From contig CAUFWM010000050.1 in the NCBI GenBank assembly GCA_959596505.1, positions 1 to 10,102 on the forward strand: a stretch of 10,102 nt of DNA. The letters are read 5' to 3'. This DNA comes from an uncultured Collinsella sp. Lineage in GTDB: Bacteria > Actinomycetota > Coriobacteriia > Coriobacteriales > Coriobacteriaceae. Position numbers and translations under genes: made by a program. The notes under the pieces are model-generated. The model was not told the DNA's origin and searched no databases. It saw only the letters and a program-made list of their open reading frames with translations. Shown one piece after another: positions 4,358 through 10,102 of the stretch (the stretch's first letter is position 1; each line of letters starts with the position of its first letter).

Positions 4358-6445
4358 TTACACATAGAACAGAATGTCGTCGTAGGTCGGGACCGGCCAG
4401 TAGTCAGCGGCCACAATCTCCTCCATGGCATCCACGGCGGCGCGCAGCGTATCCATAGCGGGAACGACCTCATGTGCATACACGTTGGCCTGCTCCTGGC
4501 CATCGAGAGCCTCGGCCTTCTGATGCACGGCGTCGAGCGCCTTGATGGAGTCGTTGATGGTGGTGATGCCGTTGCAGAGCTTGTTGAGCGTGTTCTGCTC
4601 GCACTGCATGGCGGCCTCGGCACCGGCGGCACGAATAGTCTCAAGGCCCTTAGCGACCTTGGTGGCATAGGCGGTAATGACCGGGCGATAGGTACGACGC
4701 GCCTCGCGAACCATCGTGGTGGCCTCGATGTTCATGAGCTTGTTGTACTTCTCGAGCTTGCAATCGTAGCGGCACTGGGCCTCGGCCTTGGTCAGGACAC
4801 CCGTCTCCTCAAAGAGCGCAATGGCCTTATCGGAAACAAAGGCGGGCAGGGCGTCGGCCGTGGTCTTGTTGTTGGCAAGGCCGCGCTTCTCGGCCTCGAC
4901 GGGCCACTCGTCGGAGTAGCCATCGCCGGAGAAGAGGATACGCTGGTGGTCGGTCAGGACCTTCTTGCAGTACTCGAGCGCGGCGTCCTGGAACTCATCC
5001 TCGGGCGTACCCTCAAGCGCGTCGGCGAAGGACTTGAGCGACTTGGCCACGGCGGCATCGAGCACCAGGTTGGAGTCGGAGACGTTCTGCTCGGAGCCGC
5101 AGGCACGGAACTCAAACTTATTGCCGGTAAAGGCAAACGGGGAGGTGCGGTTGCGGTCGGTGTTGTCCTGCATCAGCTTGGGCAGGGTATCGGCGCCCAG
5201 GTCGAGCACGCCGCGCGTGGCATGGACGGAAGCCTTGCCATCGATGATCTTCTCGACGACCTCGGTAAGCTGGTCGCCCAGGAAGATGGACATAATCGCC
5301 GGAGGAGCCTCGTTGGCGCCCAGACGATGGTCGTTGCCGGCCGAGGCAACGGAGGCACGCAGGAGCTCCTGATAGTTATCGACGGCCTCGATCACCGCGG
5401 TGAGGAAGACGATGAACTGCAGGTTGTCGAGCGGGGTGTCGCCCGGATCGAGCAGATTCTCGGACTCGGTGCCAAGCGACCAGTTGTTGTGCTTGCCCGA
5501 ACCGTTGATGCCCTCAAAGGGCTTCTCGTGCAGCAGGCAGACCAAGTCGTGGCGGGAGGCGATGAGCTTCATCTTCTCCATCATGACCAGATTCTGGTCG
5601 ATGGCCTCGTTGACCTCGCCATAGACCGGTGCGAGCTCATGCTGGCAGGGAGCAACCTCGTTGTGCTTGGTCTTGGCGGGAATGCCAAGCGCCCACAGTT
5701 CATCGTCCAGGTCCTTCATATAGGCCGAGACGGTGGGGCGGATAGCGCCAAAGTAGTGCTCCTCGAGCTCCTGGCCCTTGCAGGGAGCGGCACCAAAGAG
5801 GGTGCGGCCGGTGATGACCAGGTCCTTGCGCTTGCGATAGGCGTCCTTCTTGATCAGGAAGTACTCCTGCTCGTCGCCCACGGAAGGAACGACCTTCTTG
5901 GGGGTCTTGCCAAACAGCGCCAAAACGCGCTTAGACTCACGCGAGAGCGCGGTCATGGAACGCAGCAGCGGGGTCTTCTTGTCCAGGGCCTCGCCCGTGT
6001 AGGAGCAGAAAGCCGTGGGGATGCACAGGACATCGTCCTTGATAAAGGCGGGGCTAGTGGGATCCCAAGCGGTGTAGCCACGGGCCTCGAAGGTAGCGCG
6101 CAGGCCGCCGTTGGGGAAGCTGGAGGCGTCCGGCTCGCCCTGGATGAGGTTCTTGCCCGTAAACTTGGTAATGGCGGTGCCGTCGTGGTTGGGCTCCAGG
6201 AAGCTATCGTGCTTCTCGGAAGTAATGCCCGAAAGCGGCTGGAACCAGTGCGCGTAGTGCGTCGCACCCTTGGAGATGGCCCAGACCTTCATGGCATGAG
6301 CAACGGCGTTGGCCACGTCCAGGTCGAGCGGCTCACCGCCCTCGAGGGTTGCAGCAAGGCGCTTCCAAATGTCCTTGGGGAGGTAATCCTTCATGACTTC
6401 CTCAGAGAACACCATGGTCCCGAAGCGGTCAGTAAGTTCGGCCAT
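4358..6445 (-). CDS. glnA: Type III glutamine synthetase (GlnN/GSIII)
   Basis: The encoded protein has 695 residues, the size of GSIII (about 700) rather than GSI (about 470). It condenses glutamate and ammonia with ATP to form glutamine, in the cytoplasm. The N-terminal GSIII region has FGTMVFSEEVMKDYLP (8-23). The catalytic core shows THYAHWFQPLSG (62-73), KHDSFL (78-83), GEPDASSFPNGG (103-114), GDEQEYFLI with probable metal-binding Glu (190-198), KHNEVAPCQHELAPVY (260-275), NGSGKHNNWSL (314-324), AGNDHRLGANEAPPAI (369-384) and NRTSPFAFTGNKFEFR (432-447). The last ~150 residues are a long helical GSIII extension ending in YWPVPTYDDILFYV. The ATG at 6443-6445 has AAGGGAG 6 bases upstream; a 21-codon longer frame to 6508 has no good ribosome site. 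The gene has its own terminator and a structured leader. The GSI adenylylation region is not expected in this type. Confidence 0.95.
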   Translation of the reverse strand: MAELTDRFGTMVFSEEVMKDYLPKDIWKRLAATLEGGEPLDLDVANAVAHAMKVWAISKGATHYAHWFQPLSGITSEKHDSFLEPNHDGTAITKFTGKNLIQGEPDASSFPNGGLRATFEARGYTAWDPTSPAFIKDDVLCIPTAFCSYTGEALDKKTPLLRSMTALSRESKRVLALFGKTPKKVVPSVGDEQEYFLIKKDAYRKRKDLVITGRTLFGAAPCKGQELEEHYFGAIRPTVSAYMKDLDDELWALGIPAKTKHNEVAPCQHELAPVYGEVNEAIDQNLVMMEKMKLIASRHDLVCLLHEKPFEGINGSGKHNNWSLGTESENLLDPGDTPLDNLQFIVFLTAVIEAVDNYQELLRASVASAGNDHRLGANEAPPAIMSIFLGDQLTEVVEKIIDGKASVHATRGVLDLGADTLPKLMQDNTDRNRTSPFAFTGNKFEFRACGSEQNVSDSNLVLDAAVAKSLKSFADALEGTPEDEFQDAALEYCKKVLTDHQRILFSGDGYSDEWPVEAEKRGLANNKTTADALPAFVSDKAIALFEETGVLTKAEAQCRYDCKLEKYNKLMNIEATTMVREARRTYRPVITAYATKVAKGLETIRAAGAEAAMQCEQNTLNKLCNGITTINDSIKALDAVHQKAEALDGQEQANVYAHEVVPAMDTLRAAVDAMEEIVAADYWPVPTYDDILFYV

Positions 6446-6535
6446 ACGGAACTCCCTTCGTATCGGCACCGCGTGAGAAGCGGTGTTGATTACTAACGAA
6501 CGAGTCATAGCTTAGACTCGCCGTGTTTCCGCGAC
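6446..6535 (-). promoter_or_regulatory. Structured 5' leader of glutamine synthetase
   Basis: Two perfect hairpins sit in series on the way to the start codon: CGAGTC/GACTCG (6501-6506 with 6515-6520, 8-base loop) and CACCGC/GCGGTG (6467-6472 with 6480-6485, 7-base loop). The second ends 8 bases upstream of the AAGGGAG ribosome site (6452-6458). There is no T-run, so this is not a classic attenuator. Control of translation is possible but unproven, and it does not match a riboswitch class that I know. Confidence 0.4.
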
Positions 6536-6569
6536 ATTACCGTTATGTTGCTGTCGCGAAACCAATCAA
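6525..6569 (-). promoter_or_regulatory. Candidate glutamine synthetase promoter overlapped by a long inverted repeat
   Basis: On the minus strand TTGATT (6564-6569) and CATAAC (6542-6547) stand 16 bp apart. An inverted repeat overlies them: GTTTCGCGACA (minus strand of 6552-6562) lies in the spacer and TGTCGCGGAAAC (minus strand of 6525-6536) lies around the predicted start. The arms match except for one extra G. This is where a repressor or activator site would be expected. The minus strand also reads GTAAT-6 bases-GAAAC (6525-6540), one mismatch from a half GlnR box as known in streptomycetes, which could be chance. Confidence 0.35.
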
Positions 6570-6669
6570 TGAGGTTACCCTATCGAGGCGGCGTTGCCAC
6601 CCTCAACAGCCAATCAACTGCATAAATTGCAGACCTCTCCCCATGGTTTAAGGGTAGTCAATTTGGGAC

Positions 6670-6719
6670 GGGGCTTTATTAACTGGTATTTCGTATCAGA
6701 TACCATTCGATATAGCCCC
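6670..6719. repeat. Nested inverted repeat upstream of metF
   Basis: The outer arms GGGGCT (6670-6675) and AGCCCC (6714-6719) enclose the inner arms TGGTAT (6684-6689) and ATACCA (6700-6705). A further TGGTATC occurs at 6774-6780. There is no T-run on either strand, so an operator or RNA element is likelier than a terminator. Confidence 0.45.
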
Positions 6720-6737
6720 ATCCTACATTGACCGCAC

Positions 6738-6746
6738 TGTTATAGG
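6738..6746 (+). promoter_or_regulatory. Candidate extended -10 promoter for the metF operon
   Basis: TGTTATAGG resembles the extended -10 seen before tRNA-Glu (TGCTATACT). It would give a leader of about 120 bases to metF. A second possible -10, TAGAAT at 6823-6828, lies closer (43 bases before the ATG). Neither has a good -35, so the choice is open. Confidence 0.3.
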
Positions 6747-6871
6747 AAATGCCGATAGCGAAGCATTTTCGATTGGTATCCCCAAATAGCGAGTGAAACT
6801 CCATCGTGGCACAGTGGTGCTGTAGAATCCTTACAACACATCGCACTATTACGTATCTAAAGGAGCACGAT

Positions 6872-7744
6872 ATGCGCGTCGACGAGCTTTTTAAGCAGGC
6901 AGCATCCCAGGGCACCGTACCCGTTTCGTTTGAGATGTTCCCACCCAAGGGCGAGCTGACCCTCGACACGGCTCGCGAGGTTGCTGGCAATCTGTGCAAG
7001 CTTTCGCCGAGCTTTGTCTCGGTCACCTGCTCGGCCGGTGGCTCGGGCAACGGTGCCACCACCGCCCCCATCGCGCATATGATTTCGAGCGAATTCGATA
7101 CGCCCTCGGTAGCGCACCTCACCTGCGTGGGCCGCACCCACGCCGACATCGCCGCCAAGATCGACGAGTATCGCACCGCCGGCGTTGAAAACATCCTGGC
7201 TCTGCGCGGTGATCTTCCCGCTGGTGCGACCGAGGACGACAAACCCGCCTCGGACTACGCCTACGCCCGCGACCTCATCCCCGAACTCGTCGATGCTGGC
7301 TTTTGTGTGGGCGCCGCAGCCTACCCCGAGGGCCACATTGCCTGTGAGGACCTCAACGTCTCGGTCGAACACCTCAAGCAAAAGCAAGATGCCGGCGCGA
7401 GCTTCTTTGTGACGCAGCTCTTTTTTGATAACGAGTACTTCTACCGTTTTCGCGAGCTTGCCGACAAGGCCGGTATCACCGTGCCCATTACCGCAGGCAT
7501 CATGCCGTTTATGGGCAAGTCGCAGATCAGCCGCATGGTCTTTATGTGCGGCGCATCGCTGCCCTCCCCCGTCATCAAGATTCTCGCCAAGTACGAGAAC
7601 GACCCCGAGAGCCTGCAGGCAGCCGGTGTAGATTATGCTGCCCGTCAGCTTTGCGACCTTAAGGAGCACGGCGCCGCCGGTCTGCACCTGTACACTATGA
7701 ATCGTCCTGCAATCGCCGCAACCATTATGGAGCGCCTGGGGTAA
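6872..7744 (+). CDS. metF: 5,10-methylenetetrahydrofolate reductase (MetF)
   Basis: The encoded protein has 290 residues, the usual size for bacterial MetF, with a single TIM-barrel domain binding FAD. It reduces 5,10-methylene-THF to 5-methyl-THF, the methyl donor for methionine synthase. Visible motifs are VSFEMFPPKG (18-27) with the catalytic Glu21 of the FE-FPP motif, SVTCSAGGSG (50-59), LRGDLP (111-116) for flavin binding, GAAAYPEGH (147-155), TQLFFDNEYF (181-190) with the conserved Gln, and AGIMPFMG (208-215). I chose ATG 6872 because AAAGGAG ends 7 bases upstream and the alignment to the family begins there; the open frame from 6806 has no ribosome site. The stop overlaps the next start by one base (TAATG), indicating translational coupling in a methionine operon. 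Confidence 0.95.
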   Translation: MRVDELFKQAASQGTVPVSFEMFPPKGELTLDTAREVAGNLCKLSPSFVSVTCSAGGSGNGATTAPIAHMISSEFDTPSVAHLTCVGRTHADIAAKIDEYRTAGVENILALRGDLPAGATEDDKPASDYAYARDLIPELVDAGFCVGAAAYPEGHIACEDLNVSVEHLKQKQDAGASFFVTQLFFDNEYFYRFRELADKAGITVPITAGIMPFMGKSQISRMVFMCGASLPSPVIKILAKYENDPESLQAAGVDYAARQLCDLKEHGAAGLHLYTMNRPAIAATIMERLG

Positions 7745-8532
7745 TGGAAAAACCGCACATCGATACAGCTTTTGTCGAAGTGCCGGCCGACCTTGCGTCG
7801 CCGGCGCTTTATCGTATCGATGCCGCCCATCGCCCCCGCGTCGATCGTGCCGAGATGTTGCGCTATCTGGGCTACGGTGGTCAGCAGATTGAACCCGAGC
7901 TAGCGCAGCGTATTGAGCTTGTCGTTGAGCGTCTGGAACTGGACATTGAGCCCCGTGGCGTGCGCCGCGTGTTTGCCGTCGATGCCACGGGCGTCGATGA
8001 GCAGGGAGAGCCCAGCATCCGTCTGGTCGGCACCAACGTTGAGCTGCGCGGTCGCGATATCTATCGACATCTCAAAGATGCCCGCTTTGCCGCGCTCATG
8101 GCCTGCACCCTCGGCATGGACGCCGAGCGTCGCCTGCGTACCACGGGAGCCCAGCAGCCCCTGGAGGGAGCCGTACTCGACGCCGCATGCTCTGCCTATG
8201 TAGAAGCCGCCGTCGAGCAGATGGACCAGCAGGTCAAGACTGCGGCCACCGCACACGGACTCGCCGGTAACTGGCGCTTTAGCCCCGGCTACGGCGACTG
8301 CCCGCTTACGGCACAGCGCTCGATCGTGGCCGCACTCAACACCACGCGGCTCATCGGGCTTACCGTCACCCCCACCAGCCTGCTCATGCCCACCAAGAGC
8401 GTGACCGCGGTGATCGGCCTGTTTGATGGCGAGGTCCACGACGCCCAGAGCCGCCCTACCTGCAATATCTGCCGCATGCGCGAGCACTGCCGCTTCCGCG
8501 CCGCCTACACCACCTGCTATTCCAGCCATTAG
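7744..8532 (+). CDS. Free-standing methionine synthase reactivation-domain protein (SAM-binding, Met_synt_B12-like) with C-terminal Cys cluster
   Basis: The encoded protein has 262 residues. The core motif RFSPGYGDCPL (178-188) corresponds to the SAM-binding RxxxGYP region of the MetH activation domain. It is followed by IGLTVTPTSLLMPTKSVTAVIGL (204-226), in which MPTKSVTAVIG matches the family's P-x-K-S-V pattern. In E. coli MetH this domain supplies SAM to remethylate inactive cob(II)alamin; here it is a separate protein, as reported for Thermotoga. The N-terminal ~100 residues are less conserved and contain RAEMLRYLGYGG (35-46), typical of the stand-alone family. The C-terminus has C240-x2-C243-x5-C249 and C258, a possible metal or cluster site absent from E. 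coli MetH. The start ATG shares its A with the metF stop. Its position between metF and metH makes MetH the likely client. It could instead serve another corrinoid protein. Confidence 0.82.
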   Translation: MEKPHIDTAFVEVPADLASPALYRIDAAHRPRVDRAEMLRYLGYGGQQIEPELAQRIELVVERLELDIEPRGVRRVFAVDATGVDEQGEPSIRLVGTNVELRGRDIYRHLKDARFAALMACTLGMDAERRLRTTGAQQPLEGAVLDAACSAYVEAAVEQMDQQVKTAATAHGLAGNWRFSPGYGDCPLTAQRSIVAALNTTRLIGLTVTPTSLLMPTKSVTAVIGLFDGEVHDAQSRPTCNICRMREHCRFRAAYTTCYSSH

Positions 8533-8535
8533 GAG
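8531..8535 (+). promoter_or_regulatory. Ribosome site of metH overlapping the upstream stop codon
   Basis: AGGAG shares bases with the TAG stop of the reactivation gene (8530-8532) and lies 6 bases before the metH ATG at 8542. This tight packing supports one polycistronic mRNA and fixes the metH start. Confidence 0.75.
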
Positions 8536-8541
8536 CCATCG

Positions 8542-10102
8542 ATGTTTACCCCGCTTATCACTCATGATCTGGACGGTGCCGCGCTGGCGGCGCCTGTTGA
8601 TGCCGCACGCCGTAATGGCGCTGCATACAAGACGCGCACGTTTGAAGACCTTCGCATTAAGGACGATCGTCTGCGCGCCGCCATCGAGGGCACGGGGCAC
8701 CTGCTGTTCGACGGCGGCATGGGCACCATGCTGCAGGCGGCCGGCATGAAAGCCGGCGCCCTGCCCGAGCTGCTCAACTTTGAGGAGCCTCAGGTCATTA
8801 CCGACATTCAGCGCCAATACGTCGAGGCTGGCTGCGACGTGATCACCGCCAACACCTTTGGTGCCAACGCCCACAAGCTCGACGGCGCCGCCACCGTGGC
8901 AGATGTCTTTGCCGCCGCTGTCGCCTGCGCCCGCGCGGCCGGTGCCCACTACGTCGCCGGCGATATCGGCCCCATCGGCGCGCTACTTCGCCCCTTGGGC
9001 ACCCTGAGCTTCGACGAGGCCTATGACCTCTTTGCCGAGGAAGTGCGCGCCGGCATCGATGCGGGCGTGGACCTCTTTATTATCGAGACCATGACTGACC
9101 TTGCCGAGATCAAGGCGGCGGTCCTCGCCTGCCGCGAGAACTCCGACCTGCCCGTCTTTGCCACCATGACCTTTGAGGAAGACGGCCGCACCTTCCTGGG
9201 AACGAGCCCCGAGGTCGCCGCCATCACCCTCGACGCCATCGGCGCCGACGTCCTGGGCATCAACTGCAGCCAGGGCCCGGCCGAGCTCCGAGGACTCGCC
9301 GCGCGTATGCTCACCGTCACCGACAAGCCCGTTATGGTGCAGGCCAATGCGGGACTGCCCCGCGTGGACGATGACGGCAATACCGTCTTTGACATCCAGG
9401 CACCCGAATACGCCGAGGCCGTCGCCGGCATGATTGAGGACGGCGTGAGCGTCGTGGGTGGCTGCTGTGGCACCACGCCCACGCACATGGCGGCACTTCG
9501 CACCCTCATCGACAATCACACGCCCAGCCCGCGTCACCGCAAGCCCAGTATGTCGGTCACGAGCGCCCAGACGGTCGTGGACCTCCCCTGCGACGGCCAC
9601 AAGATCGCCGTCATCGGCGAGCGCATCAATCCCACCGGCAAAAAGCGCCTGCAACAGGCCCTGCGCGACGGCGACCTAGACTACGTCGTGAGCCAGGGCA
9701 TCAGCCAGCAGGAACAGGGCGCCGACATCCTGGACGTCAACGTAGGCCTGCCCGAGATCGACGAGGTCAAGATCATCCAGCAGGCGACCGAGCAGCTCCA
9801 GGGCTCCACGCTGCTGCCGCTGCAGATCGACTCCACCGACCCCGCAGCCGTCGAGGCAGCCGTGCGCCGCTACGCCGGCAAGCCCATCATCAACTCGGTC
9901 AATGGCAAACGGCAAATCATGGACGAGATCTTTCCCCTAGTCGCCCACTACGGCACCAACGTTGTCGGCCTCACGCTCGACGAAGACGGCATCCCCGATA
10001 CCGCCGAGGCTCGCTTCGCCATCGCCGAGCGCATCGTGGCAGAGGCTGCCCGTTACGGCATCGGACCGAACCGCATCCTCATCGACTGCCTGGTCATGAC
10101 CG
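8542..10102 (+). CDS. metH: Cobalamin-dependent methionine synthase MetH, N-terminal part (truncated by window end)
   Basis: 520 residues are visible and the frame is open at the right edge. Residues ~50-330 are the homocysteine S-methyltransferase barrel: FDGGMGTMLQ (56-65), CDVITANTFGAN (98-109), GDIGPIG (140-146), FATMTF (206-211), and the three zinc ligands C242 (INCSQGP), C308 and C309 (GGCCGTTP). Residues ~350-520 are the pterin-binding barrel for methyl-THF: VIGERINPTGKK (357-368), GADILDVNVG (393-402), QIDSTDP (428-434) and INSVNGK (450-456). The cobalamin-binding domain must lie beyond the window. The N-terminus carries about 25 more residues before DGGMGT than E. coli MetH. Because a separate reactivation protein precedes it, I expect MetH here to lack the C-terminal activation domain; that is an inference to be tested downstream. 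Confidence 0.95.
   Translation, partial: MFTPLITHDLDGAALAAPVDAARRNGAAYKTRTFEDLRIKDDRLRAAIEGTGHLLFDGGMGTMLQAAGMKAGALPELLNFEEPQVITDIQRQYVEAGCDVITANTFGANAHKLDGAATVADVFAAAVACARAAGAHYVAGDIGPIGALLRPLGTLSFDEAYDLFAEEVRAGIDAGVDLFIIETMTDLAEIKAAVLACRENSDLPVFATMTFEEDGRTFLGTSPEVAAITLDAIGADVLGINCSQGPAELRGLAARMLTVTDKPVMVQANAGLPRVDDDGNTVFDIQAPEYAEAVAGMIEDGVSVVGGCCGTTPTHMAALRTLIDNHTPSPRHRKPSMSVTSAQTVVDLPCDGHKIAVIGERINPTGKKRLQQALRDGDLDYVVSQGISQQEQGADILDVNVGLPEIDEVKIIQQATEQLQGSTLLPLQIDSTDPAAVEAAVRRYAGKPIINSVNGKRQIMDEIFPLVAHYGTNVVGLTLDEDGIPDTAEARFAIAERIVAEAARYGIGPNRILIDCLVMT

Larger units (their letters stand above)
6563..6871. other. Intergenic region between divergent glutamine synthetase and metF; mostly unassigned
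   Basis: This 309-base stretch is clearly more AT-rich than the genes around it and carries no credible ORF. It holds short palindromes: CTGCA-TAAAT-TGCAG (6618-6632), distant TACCCT/AGGGTA (6576-6581 with 6651-6656), and the nested hairpin at 6670-6719. I looked for SAM, cobalamin and T-box riboswitch signatures ahead of the methionine genes and saw none. Confidence 0.6.

Noticed and set aside
4472..6496. 674-residue open frame on the + strand opposite the glutamine synthetase
   Set aside because: It is a shadow frame created by high GC and codon bias; the minus strand carries all conserved GSIII motifs and the + frame is low-complexity Gly/Val/Leu-rich.
6446..6508. 21-codon N-terminal extension of glutamine synthetase from the ATG at 6508
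   Set aside because: It has no ribosome site, overlaps leader hairpins, and the family alignment begins at the ATG at 6445, which has AAGGGAG at proper spacing.
6525..6540. GlnR-type box before glutamine synthetase
   Set aside because: Only one half-site with one mismatch (GTAAT-N6-GAAAC) is present and no second half follows at the expected spacing, so it was not listed as a site of its own.
6560..6871. SAM, cobalamin or T-box riboswitch controlling metF-metH
   Set aside because: I looked for their conserved cores by eye and found none; only short palindromes are present. A covariance-model search would be decisive.
6679..7242. 187-residue minus-strand open frame overlapping the 5' part of metF and its upstream region
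   Set aside because: It is antisense to the conserved metF N-terminus, has no recognisable domain, and its end lies in the AT-rich intergenic region without gene-like codon use.
7900..9915. Minus-strand open frames opposite the reactivation gene and metH
   Set aside because: These are antisense shadows of well-conserved coding sequence.

Overview
The window looks like chromosomal DNA from a high-GC gut actinobacterium, most likely class Coriobacteriia and Collinsella-like. This is inferred from the GC-rich codon use, a Mur ligase/glutamine amidotransferase pair typical of Gram-positive walls, a type III glutamine synthetase and a two-domain flavodoxin/ferredoxin. No database search was possible, so the genus is an inference. 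I see no phage, transposase, plasmid or CRISPR genes. Nearly all the unusual content lies in the intergenic regions and in the architecture of otherwise known enzymes.

Left part (1-2759, + strand): the 3' end of an unrecognised, probably helical-repeat protein is followed 45 bases later by a 725-residue protein. That protein joins MurT (Mur ligase-like, with a Cys4 zinc ribbon) and GatD (class I glutamine amidotransferase) in one chain. In the characterised systems these are two subunits that amidate D-Glu of lipid II.

Middle non-coding block (2760-3412): the fused gene ends in a perfect 12-bp terminator hairpin. Two tandem hairpin repeats follow with an exact 80-bp period, then an extended -10 promoter, a complete tRNA-Glu(TTC) gene and its terminator. 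After that comes a structured stretch carrying an exact 18-bp copy of the tRNA 3' end, and finally a strong hairpin that can terminate transcription from both sides.

Minus-strand part (3413-6445): a flavodoxin/2x[4Fe-4S] ferredoxin (EFR1-like) lies downstream of a type III glutamine synthetase, which has its own terminator. The synthetase has a hairpin-rich leader and a candidate promoter overlapped by an inverted repeat.

Right part (6446-10102): after a 426-base intergenic region comes a methionine operon on the + strand. The order is metF (5,10-methylene-THF reductase), a free-standing MetH reactivation-domain protein, and cobalamin-dependent metH (truncated by the window end). The first two genes overlap by one base and the third follows after 9 bases. 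MetF makes methyl-THF, MetH uses it to methylate homocysteine, and the middle protein probably repairs oxidised cob(II)alamin on MetH using SAM. This is a split version of the fused E. coli enzyme.

I did not find a convincing undescribed defence or mobile system. The items most worth a second look are the MurT-GatD fusion, the split MetH with its Cys-rich reactivase, the tRNA-end duplication with its structured region, and the tandem hairpin repeats.
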